Assembly: GCA_001414345.1 (NCBI GenBank)
Contig: LLCB01000028.1
Coordinates: 1 to 64,000 of the forward strand
Source: Hymenoscyphus infarciens
Lineage: Eukaryota; Ascomycota; Leotiomycetes; Helotiales; Helotiaceae
DNA: 64,000 nucleotides
Direction: 5' to 3'
In this document: one piece after another, positions 22,998 through 35,189 of the stretch
How the letters are laid out: every line of letters starts with the position of its first letter
Numbering within the stretch: the stretch's first letter is position 1
The notes under the pieces: generated by a model
Seen by the model: the letters and a program-made list of their open reading frames with translations, nothing else
Database searches by the model: none
What the model was told of the DNA's origin: nothing
Translations under genes and position numbers: made by a program

Positions 22998-23994
22998 ATG
23001 GCATCATCAGCAAGAATCTCGCGGGCAGCAGTCCCATTAGTTACGAAATGCCGCCCTCTCAAGCAAGCTGCCCCAAAAGCTCAATTCACAGCAAGATATG
23101 TCCACCAAAGCACTCGATTGCCCGCCATGTCAGCAGCGAATGCGACCATCAGACCAACATTACACCCTCTACACCAGCCATCTAGCATGCTGAAGCCCTC
23201 ATCAATTGGCGGCGTTCGCAGCATCTTCATCCAAACCGAGACGACTCCAAATCCCGACGCCCTCAAGTTCCTACCAAACCACTCCATCCTCCCAGAAGGC
23301 GTACCAACCTTTCTCGAATACAAGACCCCCCAGGCGACTATCACTCCCCCATATGCCTCACCACTGGCCGCGAGTCTGATGAGCATCGATGGCATCATAG
23401 GCGTATTCTACGGCGCGGATTTCATCACAGTAACAAAGGACGAGGAAACCCCATGGCCACACATCAAGCCCGAAGTCTTCGCGCTCATCACCGAAACCAT
23501 CAACTCGGGAAAGCCCATCGTAAGCGTTACCCAACGAGCCGATGGCGAGGGTGTTGAAGCCGAGGAGGACAGTCTGGCATACAATCCGGATGATAGCGAA
23601 ACAGTCGGTATGATCAAGGAACTTTTAGAGACTCGGGTTCGACCACAGATTCAAGGGGATGGTGGCGATATCGCGTATATGGGATTCGACGATGGATATG
23701 TAAAGTTGAAGCTTCATGGATCTTGCACTACCTGCGAGTCAAGCACCATCACTTTGAATAGGGGCGTTGAGGGCATGTTGATGCATTATGTGAGTACTCT
23801 TCCATTGGTATGAGGATGAGAAAAAGAAAAGAACTGACAAGAACTAGATTCCAGAAGTGAAGGGGGTAATCCAAGTAAAGGATCCTTCGGAAGAGGTCTC
23901 TGCAGCGGAATTCGAGAAGTTTGAGCAGAAACTATTACAACAAAAGGGATCCGATAGAATCCAAAAGTTGGCTGCTACCTACGCTTCCGCCTGA
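22998..23994 (+). CDS. NFU1: Mitochondrial iron-sulfur cluster scaffold NFU1
   Basis: NFU1 carries 4Fe-4S clusters in the mitochondrial matrix and passes them to late acceptors such as lipoyl synthase. Exons are 22998-23789 and 23848-23994 (58-nt intron), giving 312 residues. The N-terminus (SSARISRAAVPLVTKCRPL, then ARYVHQSTRLPA) is a mitochondrial presequence. The Nfu N-terminal domain follows (IFIQTETTPNPDALKFLPN). The C-terminal NifU-like domain contains GDGGDI and the cluster-binding CxxC at C243-C246 (GSCTTCESS). After the intron come IPEVKGVIQV and a lysine-rich end. Length and domain order are normal for the family. Confidence 0.94.
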
Positions 23995-26460
23995 AAAGCC
24001 CTCGAAAAGTTAAACAAAAGTACAAAAAATAATTGAAAAACCACATACGCTCTTTCCAAATGGTCAATGGGGTAACCTTCGTGTCTAGTATGATGACGGA
24101 TCTGGAAGTCGTAGGTCAGTTGGGGGAAAGATTGTGGATGGGAGAAGAGCCACGACTGGAGACACTCTGTAAACTAACTGGACAAGATACCCTTGGGCGC
24201 TGGAGTTTTAATTTTCCGTAGCAATAAAAGCTTCTGCAATTGAGTTTCATGTTGGAGAGTCGAGCAAAGAAATAGAACCTTATGTTTGATGGATAGCACC
24301 GGAAAGAGCTCCGAAACTTTCTCCGGGCGTGTAGGGACTGTATGTTGTTCCATCTAGCCTCGAGATTTTACTTTTGACGTCTTGGGTCTTGAAGCTACCT
24401 CCTAGCCAACGGAGCCGCACATTGATGGAAAATGGCAAAAATGGCAAAAATTGCAAAAATCAAGGGGTTTTTCATGTGACGAGGAGTAGACGATACTTAG
24501 GTACCAAAAGAATATCGAGTCACATTCAAGATGATCCGCCTTTCGATTCATCATTCTGGCATGATAATTTGTGGACCCTGCTGCTAGAACATACGACTGC
24601 AGCATTTTTTTTTTTTTCGCCTCTGAACTCTCCAACAACGCCTCAACACCTTTCACATCCTTCTTTTCAGTCGATGCGGCAGTTCAAAAACGGCTAGAGC
24701 TGTGTCACAAGCAAGAACTTATCCAAATGAAAGCACCGTGCAGTGCGGTGCAGTGCAGTGCAGTTTTCCCCTCTGAATTTCTCGCCTCCTTTTGATGGCA
24801 ACCCTTTCTGATGGACGACTTTTCCGCCTCGACCTGTGATTGGTTCTTGGATGGAGCTTCAATCGTCGATGGGCCAAGTGCCATCCAGCAGCAGCGAATC
24901 ACGCTGCATGAGCTGCAAACCCTCCAGCGTCGTTGCTTGCAGCAGCAGGAGTCAAGGGGGGTGCAGCATGGGATGGATCTCTGTGCGGGAAACCTTGAGC
25001 AGGCCAGAGATTTCCCCCCTCCCAATCCCCTGTGGGTTGCACCCTTGGGGGGCATCGTGAAGACGATCGTGATGGCGCACATGAGTTTCCCGTCGGTGGT
25101 TGGTCTCGTTGTCAGCTTTGCGGAGAGGGAGGAATCAGATCAGGGAATCAGATCATACGTATTACTTACTTTACCGATACCATGCTGTCCTAAGTGCTAG
25201 GACAAGCTTCCCCGCAAAATCGAGCTTCATTTTTCCATCGCCCATCAAAAGGAAAGTTGCGAAGTTCATACGGGGAGGGTGAGAGGTGAAGATTGATTGG
25301 ATCGCTTTGCCAAAATCTGGGGAAATTTTATAGTTGGAACTTGGCTGGAAGCAGTGAAGCGCATCGCGTACGGAGTATGCGCAAAGCCACTACACTACAC
25401 TACAGTAGCTAGTCGACGGAGCCCATTGATGGAGGCGATCGTCCCCCTCTTTTTCCAAAAGTCCCGGAGTCTTCCACCACCACATGGCTGACAGCTTTTT
25501 TGCAGCACGAAGTTGGTAGTTCGCTCTGTTGTACTTGCACGGAGACGGAGAGGAAAGTTAACGGGCTGCTGACCTGCTCTTTGTCCTGAAATGCCCTCGA
25601 ACCCCAGCGTCATCGTTTTCCCATGCTCCCGTCCGTTTCAGAAGCATGGAGAGCGGGAGATCCGGGGACCCAGGACGATCTGTTCCAGGCGTTGTCGGCT
25701 TTCAAGTTTCCTCTCTCGTTGCCGTCGCCCTTGGAAGACCCCCTTTTCAAAAGACCCCTTATTCAGACGGAAGAGACAGGCAAGCGCGCGTGTGACCTGC
25801 AAGATGTTTTGATATCGTGGGTGTGGTGTCCATCTCCCCCAGGTTCGAGACGGGTATGCGCGTGTCGAATCTAGACTACGACTACCACATTTTCATCTCC
25901 TGATGGGGTGGGGGAAGGGGGCGGTTGGCTGGTGCCTGTGGCCATGGATGAGGGGTCGACTTTCGAATGGGGGGAAGATATAAGATATGCACATCTGGCG
26001 ATGCCTCCGCAATTGAGGATTCTGATGTGTAAAGTACTAAAATGATATGATAGAGTATGCCAGCAGCGGCGTCAAGGTATCATCCAATGCACGAACGGCA
26101 TCCGGACTGTATTTCCCGTACGGAGGTGGTTGTGGTGGTTGTGGTCTGGAGTATTGAGTATTCCATGGTGTGGAGGAGTCTTGCTGTACGAGTAAATATG
26201 CTGCTGCTGCTGCTTCCTCTGCATGCCCTGAATGGGACCGTGTGGCCCTGTGTGAACCTGTAAAGTCGAGGTGGTGGGTGGTGGTGGTGACCGTTGACCA
26301 TGGCAGGGGGAGTTCCATGTTGCTGCGGGGTCGACGAGTTTCTAGGCCGGGCTGGGCTGGGCAACTTTGGCCGCTAGCTAAGCTGCCCTTGGTATCCTTG
26401 TCTCGGCGTTTTTAGCCTGCCTCCTTGGTGGAGTAGCGTAGCGTACTATCCCCCCCCCCC

Positions 26461-26556
26461 TTACTATCCCCCCCCTTAAGTAAATGTAATCGCACGGCCG
26501 CTGTGCCATAAAAAATATCTGTGCACTCTACATTTAGTTCCAGGGGGGGATAGTAA
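26461..26556. repeat. Imperfect palindrome with C7/G7 arms
   Basis: The outer 14 bases at 26461-26474 (TTACTATCCCCCCC) are the exact reverse complement of 26543-26556. Inside them, TAAATGTA...GCAC pairs with GTGC...TACATTTA, so pairing extends over much of the 96 bp. The element is preceded by another ACTATC plus C-run (about 26445-26460) and followed by two copies of TAGTAGCCTGCA (about 26558 and 26598). It could be a small inverted-repeat element or an extruding hairpin. Confidence 0.6.
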
Positions 26557-26695
26557 GTAGTAGCCTGCAGCAACTCGGCTGCTACTCCTTCGTCTGCTAG
26601 TAGCCTGCACCCCAGCAACTTGGCTTGGCTCCTACTGGGCTTGGCATCCCTACCCGACTGCTCTGCTCCCGTCTCCGCTACAGTATCCACCCCAA

Positions 26696-26740
26696 ACTAC
26701 ACTACACTACACTACACTACACTCCACTACACTCCACTAC
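26696..26740 (+). repeat. CACTA microsatellite
   Basis: The pentamer ACTAC/CACTA is repeated about nine times with one CC variant near the end. It is simple sequence in the upstream region of the PSP1-domain gene. Confidence 0.85.
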
Positions 26741-28547
26741 TGCACCTCTGCCATTGCATCTCCGCACGCCTGCTAAGGTCACCAAGGTCAACCTCCTTCT
26801 GAACAGCATTTCCCCTTGTCTCCCTTCTCTCCCCTTCTCTCCCCTTCCCAACCCTTCCCAACCCACGACTCCATCTGCCAGCAATTATCCATTTCATCGT
26901 CGACCTCAATCCCCTCGATTTCATCAACCCCTCCCCGAAACTACTACTCTGCCTGTCACGGTCCTTCCTCAGCTGCAGCCGACTTTCGCGCCTCTTCCCC
27001 CGCATGCGCCGAGTCCTCTCCTCACCTCCTCTCCTCACCTCCTCCACCTCCTCCACCACCTCCTCTCCCCTTTTCCTCCACCACCTCTCACTCCTCTCAA
27101 CATCGTGCGAACTTCACCGCGCCTCTCCTCACCCTCAACAATGGGCCGCGCATAGTTTGGGCAACACAGCCTTGATCTTCGCACGCGACGACGCTTGTAC
27201 GACTTTTCTTCTTCTCCTTCACACGTAAACTGGGCTGGCTTTAGATATTTGGGGTGGGCACATAAATCAAAGATCGGACATCTGGAGACGATAGAAGGGT
27301 TTACGGTTTTCTACGCCAATCGCGCTTTTTTCAGGTCAGTCGCGGGAATTCACTGGTCTTGTTGGCTCCTGTCTGGGGACCCTCGGCGAAGGCATTGATA
27401 CCACCCAAACGCGAAGACTAATTGCAATCGGAAAGGCAGATACCAATTTCTGTTTTAGTACTCAACATCATCTCTTTCCCATCATAATAATTCGGCACGG
27501 GTAAGTGTCCTCATTTTATATATATATATATACCTTCCTGCATCGAGATGATACCACTCGCAGCGTTAAGAGCCACAAAGAAGTCTTAGCTCGAGTCTAG
27601 AATAGCCCTCTTTGACAGGAGCTATCATGATGCCTAGAAAATCTACGCTATATACGCTTTGTTATTTTTCCCTCCCCAGTCTAAAAACCCGGGAGCTACA
27701 TCAATAAACCTGCTCTGAGTATACGTCTCAGGCAGCTCACCTTGTCACTGAAAGTGAGGGGTTGCTCACAATAGGGTCAATTGTATCCTATTATGGTCTC
27801 CCGGCGCTTCGCCAGAACAATACCAAACCGAGCCATTATCTTGAGCAGGCACCGAGACTGACTATAGAATTTCACCAGACAACCCATAAACGCACGTAAT
27901 TAGAAATCCTTCTCAATTGTTTCTTGCGGTTGCCACTCAACAACCCCCCCTCTCAACATCACCTACCTACCTTTGGATCTACAGAAGCACCATTTGGACA
28001 ACCCTTTTGCCCATTTCGTCTCTTGGTTTTCCGAGTACTCTCACTCTACTACAACTACGATCCCTATCATCTCAAAACCCCACCACTTCAATTCCGCCTC
28101 GCACCAATTGATCGGAAGATCGGTCTCTATTCAACCAGAGATACCTTCTCATCCTTAGTCAACACGTCTTCGACTCTTCAACTTTCAGGTTATTGACTGG
28201 AGTCGATCTGTAAAACAGGTACGTCAAGTGGCTTAGCACTTTCGGCTCATGTTTCCCTCATAACCTTCACTTTCCAATTCACCTCCCCATCAAGGTCGCT
28301 TGCACTTGCGGTCTTGCCCTTGATGGTACCACCGGTTCCACTTGCCGCCATTCACCTCATTGTACACATGACCCCTCTCAATCGCAAACAACCTCAGCGG
28401 CTTGGAGACATTCACAACTCTTCTTAACCTTCACATCTCAAGCTAATAGATCTCAGCATCCCATACAACAGAACTAGAAAGCAGAATAATCGCCCTGTAC
28501 ACATTACCGACTCAATCTCCCACCTCCTTTCGCTCTCCAAGAACACG

Positions 28548-31351
28548 ATGAGTTCCGGAGGCTCCAAACTCGGCTCTAGCGTGGCTAAACCCGCACAATC
28601 GGCAGCATCATCTATGACCTCGAGCAACCCATCGATCCTTCTTGACAAATTCAATGGACGTCGCTCAACTCCAGACTCGGAAGCATTGGCAAGCTCTGAT
28701 GACGAAGGCGACCGACATGATCAGGCTCAACCTACCATTCCACCCCACAAGCCAACTCGACGCGCTTCGTGGCTAAATGATACCACTCCGTCTGCTGCCC
28801 AACCTCGCAAGGGATCGTTTGCAAGTAGCTCCATGTCACCCACGGCCTCGCATCCCACTACCCCTTCGGCTGACTCCAACACGACTTGGAACACTCACCC
28901 CCAAACAAATGCTAGTGTAGGTCGAGGTCACCCGAACTCCAGCTCATTTCCTTGGGGAAGTGGTATATGGACCAACGAGTCACGCAAAGAGCCTCCTTCC
29001 CGATTGACGGAGGTTCTACCATCACCTACTTCCATGTATCCCCCAGGATCAGCAGGCAATGGCTACTTTGGGCACGATCTAATGAACAGCCAACAAAATC
29101 CCCAACCTAATCAAACCATTCCATTTGCGATCCCACTGCACCCAACTCCAAAGACCTATCGATCTCAGTCATATTCAGTGGGCCAGCTCGATCCAGAGTC
29201 GCCGGCATCTGCTGTCCCAACTTCGACTGCTCCATCTGCTGGTGGTCGAGGAAGAACACTCCCACATTCCGGTCTTCAACATCGCCCATCACGACCAAGT
29301 ATGTTAAGTGAGATGTCGAATGAAGGAGGTGGCTTGGGTAAGTTGAAGGAAGTCGAAGACGACGACGACGAAAGCACGAATGGATCTAACCACGGAGTTA
29401 CCTTGCAATCCAACGAAGCCAAGACCATTGAGATGCTAGCCCGAGAGAACGCAATCCTTCGCCAGCAGCAATATCACAATGCACGTGTTCGACCTCGCTC
29501 CTCCACAGGCAGTGCTTTTGGTTTGAGTGGTGCCTACGGTTTGCAAGAGACCTTGCCGGAGGAGTCCGATTATGCAATTGATGAGCTCGAGGAGATCAAT
29601 GAGCTGCAGGAGATGGCGTCAAAGGGACTCCCTGTTCGCAGAATGAGTGAGTATGGGGCTACTGGCCAGCCAAGAGTTCCTCCTTACATGTCTTTGGAGA
29701 ACCGAAAGTTGGAGAATGTCAAGAAGGCCTATTGGCAAAGCTCGCTCGGATTTGGTGGACTGGCCGATATCCCACAGAGTAGACGCCACTCTTTCGCCGA
29801 CGTTCCCACGCGACATGGCTCAGTCAGTTCGGCGGGTGATCCCATGTCTGCCCACGAAAACAGCTTGCAAGATATGGCATCGAATGGCAGGTATCAAGAG
29901 GGAGCTGGTTACTCTCTGAATGATCATGGTGAGCAAACCTTTGATACTTCTCGTCGAGCATCTCTTTATGGGCACAAGTTGGGCCAAATTGCAGAAGAGT
30001 CGTCATTGAAAGCAAGTTATTTACATGATCAACCAACAGCAGCGTCTTATTTCGGTTCGCTTTCCACTGTTCCTCAAAACGCGGATCAATACCGATCGAA
30101 CCATTACCAATCCCCCATTTATCCTTACGGAGCCGCGGGCCAATTTGGTGGTGGACGGGCCCCTTCCCCACACCGAAGCATGTATGGTGTGCCACAGCCT
30201 CGCCATAATCAACGTCTCTTCATTGTTCTCTTCAAATGCTCCCGAGCAGATGTTTTCTATGTCCAGGAAGGAACCGGTTTGTCAGTAAAACCAGGCGACC
30301 TGGTCATTGTTGAAGCGGATCGTGGAACTGACCTCGGAACTGTCGCCAAGGACGACGTCGACTGGGCCGAAGCCAAGGAGTTGAAGGAACATTATGCCGA
30401 GGAGCATTACAAGTGGTTGATGATGTATTCCCAAGGTGCTGCAGGTACTGCAGATGGCACTGGTGCTGGTCTTATGGCCGCCTCTAATGGTCTCCAAGGA
30501 AGTGCTATTGGTGGAATGGGACCTCCAAGCCAACATGGAATGCAAGAGCCCAACCCTGGCGAAATGAAGCCAAAGATCATCAAGCGACTTGCTCAAAATC
30601 ATGAGATTCAAGCACTTCGCGACAAAGAAGGAAACGAGGCAAAGGCAAAGCGCGTCTGTATGCAAAAGGTCAAGGAGCACGGTCTTCATATGGAGATTCT
30701 TGATGCCGAATTCCAAATGTAAGTTTTCTCATCAGCTGCTTTGCATACTTTACTGACTCTTTAACCAGGGATTGGAAGAAGTTGACCTTTTACTATTTCG
30801 CCGATGCTTACATCAATTTCAATTCACTCGTCACAGATCTCTTCAAGGTCTATAAGACTAGAATCTGGATGTCTGCTATTAATCCTGCCTCGTTCGCTAG
30901 CCCTTCACTTGGTCTCCAAGCACCCAGCGGTATTGGTCCGGGAGCTGTCGGTGCCACTCGCAGTGCCCAGCCTGAGCGTCGTGGCCCTCAGCCTGAGCCA
31001 GCGCCATTCGCAAATGTGCCAAGCAGCCGCAATTACCCAGGCGCATTTCCACATTCGTTCGGTGCTGCTGGTATTGAGCGTGGCTCTTTACCACAAACTG
31101 CGTTCCAGCCTTCTGGCTACGCTTACGGCGGATACTCCTCATTTGGAGGTGCCCCACGTAACAACGCTCTCTCGCCAAGTGGATACGCTCCAATGGACAA
31201 CTATCAATCCTTCGGCGCAAACGACTTGGCAAGATTCCCTTCTCCTCACGGAGCTACGCCACATGAAGGTGATTATGCTCGATCACACATGGCGGCACCC
31301 GGCGAAGCCTGGATTGGCAACTTCCAAGGCCTTTCCTTGAATAGCCGCTAG
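28548..31351 (+). CDS. PSP1 C-terminal domain protein
   Basis: Exons are 28548-30718 and 30769-31351 (50-nt intron with a TACTGAC branch site), giving 917 residues. The first 540 or so residues are disordered and rich in Ser/Pro/Gln. The PSP1 domain lies around residues 550-760: LFIVLFKCSRADVFYV, PGDLVIVEADRGTDLGTV, then KIIKRLAQNHEIQAL, and after the intron WKKLTFYYFADAYINFNSLV. Yeast PSP1 was found as a suppressor of DNA polymerase alpha mutations; molecular function is poorly known. The bacterial homologues share this core. The C-terminal 150 residues are again low-complexity (Gly/Ser/Tyr/Pro). A CDS of this size with two tidy exons is well supported. Confidence 0.88.
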
Positions 31352-32761
31352 ATTTTCATTGAGAGATGGATACTGATGTCAAACGAGGTATCTCATTCGG
31401 ATCTTTCGTCATTCTTCATATACCCATCGGGGTCTGATACTGGATATGAGTCTCCCTCGTTTACATCTTTCGACCATCTCGATTTTCACCCTGGTTCGGC
31501 ATGCCGTTCCTACCACAGATTAGACTTGGATGCAGAGCGCACCGGGTGCACTCTTTTTTTTTCATCACGACTTTAGAGGATAGCCCAGCTGTCTTTTTTT
31601 GAGAGCAGAAAGAAGTTGGGAACGTTGACGATTTACCATCAAAAAATTTGGGGAACGAGGATCATATTTGTTTTCACATGGACCAAAAAATTCCAACTTT
31701 TCTTTTCTTCTGTTGTTTTTACTACGGGCAAGGGCAAAGGGTTAGGAAATATGGGGGTGTTTGATTTTGATTTTGATTTTTCTTCCTTCTGATCTGGAGT
31801 CCCCCTTCGCGCATCATCCAAAGACAACCAAACAATCGCTGGCGTTTTATTACCTTTTTTTGTCTTCACCCACACACTTTACGAACGACGAAATCACATA
31901 CACACACACATTGACGAAAAAATGGTAAAAATTTCACATATCGAGAGAGCGATGCCCCTTGCGAGAGCGATAGACAGATTTGCACATACCTTTTCGGGGG
32001 TTGCGGTTGCGGTTGCGGTTGTAGCGGGCAAGCATTTCTCGATTTTTCCTGCTTCTGGTTTCCCCGGAAAAGGGAAGGGGAGGGTTGGTTGTATTTATCG
32101 AAGACGGAGAGAAGATTTGTATGTATGAGGGAGAGAGAGAAAAACTTCTTTCTTGAGATTTTTATGGCCTCCTTTTTTTCTTCTCTTTCTTCCCCCCCGA
32201 TCTTTTACGGGATTGAGGGGGAGATCATTTGTGGATAACCTTGCTTGGCTTTTTTTTTTTCATGGACCGAAAACCAACACCCCATTTGTAGAGGAGAGAA
32301 GGAACGAACGAACGATGGGGGTTTAGGAAGGAATGACTGATTGCGGGATGGAATGGGAGGAAGGGGTTAATTTGTTGACATACACTGGGGTAGCTACATA
32401 GGTAGGTTCCGAGAATAAAAGATACAGTATCCGTGCATAATTTCTTGAGCGTCTTGCTTTTGTAATTTGGTGATTTTTGGGTGACTTGTATGATTTGAAT
32501 GATTTGCTGTTTTGGGTGATTTTGTGATTGTTGCTTTTCCGAATTTTGGGCTTGGGGTGGAAGCGGCTGCTACCTACCTAGGAACATCTCTCCCTCGATG
32601 CTCGCCCTTTTGTTAACCTGCCGAGGACTCGAAGCCCAACAAATCCTTCTTCTCGCTGGTGTCATTCATGGTGATGTCAACTCTTAGGTCGCTTTCGAAA
32701 CGCACTTACCGTCCGTCCGATTATTAAACGGAAACGTTAAATTGGGTGTCGACTTTAAATC
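31352..32761. other. 3' flank of the PSP1-domain gene
   Basis: No gene is seen. Runs of T and short repeats such as TTTTGATTTTGATTTT (near 31760) and GGTTGCGGTTGCGG (near 32000) occur. The sequence drifts into the simple-repeat island to the right. Confidence 0.4.
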
Positions 32762-32820
32762 GCTCGCTCTCTCTCTTCCTGTCTCTCTCTCTCTTCCTCT
32801 CTCTCTCTCTCTCTCTCGTT
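32762..32820 (+). repeat. CT-rich microsatellite
   Basis: CTCTCTCT tracts with occasional TTC interruptions mark the left edge of the simple-repeat island. Confidence 0.85.
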
Positions 32821-32888
32821 CGTTAGAATTACCACACCACAACACACCCCATGGTCGTGATTACAATTTCAACGAAACGGGATTTACG

Positions 32889-33003
32889 CAAGGGAAAAGG
32901 AAAAAGGGGGAAGGAAAAAAGGAAAAAGGGGGAAGGAAAAAGGGGGAAGGAAAAAGGGGGAAGGAAAAAGGGGGAAGGAAAAAGGGGGAAGGAAAAAAGT
33001 GAA
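32889..33003 (+). repeat. Purine minisatellite (AAAAAGGGGGAAGG)
   Basis: About seven tandem copies of a roughly 14-nt all-purine unit occur here. The array yields lysine/glycine-rich spurious frames on the plus strand. An all-purine strand of this length can form triplex or G-rich structures. Confidence 0.85.
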
Positions 33004-33224
33004 AAAGTGAGGATAAGTAACTTTAAAAATTAATCCTTGACTGGACGTGTGAATCTCTACCCTAGATAGAACCTTTGATATGCGACTTTGATAAGATGTA
33101 CGACAGGCGACTTTGATGTGCGACGGGCGACTTCGATATGCAACCTTTGATAAGTTGATAAGAGAGGGATTCGCTTTCTCGATTAATATAAGGAAGTGAG
33201 GGTTTCGTTTCCCGGTTTGGCGTG

Positions 33225-33268
33225 TATAGATAGATAGATAGATAGATAGATATATATATATATATATA
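33225..33268 (+). repeat. TAGA/TA microsatellite
   Basis: About five copies of TAGA/GATA are followed by a TA dinucleotide run. Confidence 0.85.
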
Positions 33269-33360
33269 CGTACCTATGTGCTTTATTTAGTTGGGAGTGT
33301 CTAGAGTTTAGAGTTCAAGAAAGCAAGAAAACGAGAATTCAAGAATTCAAGAAATTAAAT

Positions 33361-33456
33361 AGCACGGGGTTGGGTTAGGTTGGGTTAGGTTAGGTTAGGT
33401 TAGGTTAGGTTAGGTTAGGTTGGGTTAGGTTAGGTTGGGTTAGGTTAGGGTTAAGT
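33361..33456 (+). repeat. Telomere-like TTAGGT/TTGGGT array
   Basis: About fourteen tandem hexamers, mostly TTAGGT with interspersed TTGGGT, end in a single TTAGGG-like unit near 33445. Fungal telomeres are usually TTAGGG, so this is a variant, interstitial array. Genes with normal structure lie on both sides, so it is not the chromosome end of this window. Confidence 0.85.
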
Positions 33457-34637
33457 TAGTTAAAAGAGAGTTAAACGCTATAAGTTAATTTGTTTTTTCA
33501 GTTCTAAAGAGGAAAAGAGGAAAGAGGAAAAGAAGAAAGAGGAAAAGAGGAAAAGAAGAAAGAATAAAGAAAAAAAGAAAAGAATAAAGAAAAAAAGAAA
33601 AGAATACTTGAATTAAAGGAAAGACGAAGATAAATTACTATATACTTAATATAAGATAGAGAGATAGAGAGATGGATAGATAGAGAGAAGAAATAGGTTT
33701 CGTAAGAAGGAAATATATAGGAATAATAAAAGATAGCGAGTCTAAGTAAGGAGTAGTGTGTTCTACTTTGCTATAAGAGTGCGTGTTAGAAGAAAGTAGT
33801 AAGAAAGTGAGGAGAAAGTAAGGAGAAAGTAAGGAGAAAGTGAGGAGAAAGTGAGGAGAAAATAAGGAGAAAGTGAGGAGAAAGTGTATATAAGTAGATA
33901 GTATTTATAGACTTATTAGAGGTATTTAGAAGTAAAGAAGAGCTTTAAGTAAGTCAGTTAGTTAGTAGATAAGTAGGTAGTAAAATTAGAGTTTCGTATT
34001 TAAGATAGTAGTAGTAGTAGTAGTAGTAGTAGTCGAGAAGAGTATAATAGAAAAGAAAGACTAGAAAAGAAAGGCTAGAAGAAAAGATAGAAAAGAAGAT
34101 AGAAGAGAAAAAGAAAGAAACTATAACTATCTAGGAAAAAAAGTAAACTTATAGAGATATATATATACTTCTTTCTTCTTAAGAACTAGATATAAACACC
34201 GCTTTATTATCTCTTTATAATATCTCGTAGAGACTATAAGTTAGAAACAACTTTATTATAAATCGTAAATTGTAAATTATAAATTATAAAGCTAAAAGTT
34301 AGTATCGATAGCTAGAGTAGAACTCTTTTCTATAAACGATATATTATAATTTGGAAATTATCTCTTGTTTTTTTTAAGCTTTTATCTCGCTCTATACTTA
34401 GAGCGTCCTAGATATACTAAAAAGTCGGAATCGACTAAATCGTAAATTATAAATCGTAACTCGTAACTCGTAAATCGTAAATTACAAAGTCAAGCTAAAG
34501 TAGAACTTAATAATAGTAGAAGAGCATTTTACTACTTCTAAGTCTCTCTCTCTTACTACTCTTTCCTTCTTTAGTATATTATATAAGATTAAAAGTATAG
34601 AAGAGAGAGAGAGATAGAGAGAGAGACAGAGAAGGCG

Positions 34638-34715
34638 AGTAAACATTTCAGTAGAAAGTTTTTCCTAGCATAAGTAAGAAGAGTTTAGCAAAAGTAGTAA
34701 ATAATCCTCTCTCTA

Positions 34716-34746
<31 letters not shown>

Positions 34747-35095
34747 TCCTCTCTCTCTCTCTTTCTTCTTTATCTAGAAATAATAAGAAGAATTTAATAG
34801 AATAGTAAGAAGATAATAGTAAGAGAGCGATAGTAAGAGAGTAATATTACTACTATATATAATATATATTTTATTTTCTCTCTCTATTCTCTAATTAGCT
34901 AGTTACTATAGTTAAGACTATCTAATCTAAATATAGAGAGAGAGAGGAGAGAAGGAGAGAGAGAGGGAATTTGAATTAGAAATCATTCTCTTTTATACTT
35001 ATAGAAAGTAATATTTTACGATTTACGATTTCCTATTTACGATTTAGTTAATCTGACTTTTTAGTATATTTAGGATGCTGTAATACTTTAAGTAA
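34638..35095 (+). repeat. Diverged tandem repeat, copy A
   Basis: It starts with GTAAACATTTC and a TTTTTCCTAG block. It then passes through AATAATAAGAAGAAT, TAATATTACTA, a GAGAGA tract and TTCTCTTTTATAC, and ends with GATTTAGTTAATCTGACTTTT...ATAT. The same order of blocks recurs in copy B about 550 bp to the right. Confidence 0.5.
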
Positions 35096-35189
35096 TAATT
35101 ACTAAAGAAGAAGAAAAAAAGAGAGAAGAAGGAGAAGAAGGAGAAGGAGAAGAAGAAGAAGAAGAAGAAGAAGAAGAAGAGAAAAGAAA

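Larger units (their letters stand above)
23995..28547. other. Long gene-free region, promoter and leader of the PSP1-domain gene
   Basis: I find no supported gene in 4.5 kb. The left part (24.0-26.4 kb) has short trinucleotide and GTGCAGT repeats. The middle holds an imperfect palindrome (26461-26556) and a CACTA microsatellite. From about 26.8 to 28.5 kb the plus strand is pyrimidine-rich, typical of fungal promoters and long 5' UTRs. GTAAGT at 27501 and GTACGT near 28220, each following an AG-rich exon-like end, could be donors of 5' UTR introns. Confidence 0.45.

Noticed and set aside
26625..27155. 176-codon plus-strand frame
   Set aside because: Made of CT-rich low-complexity and microsatellite sequence; composition is that of a promoter or leader.
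32851..33033. Lysine/glycine-rich frames
   Set aside because: Direct translation of the purine minisatellite; not coding.
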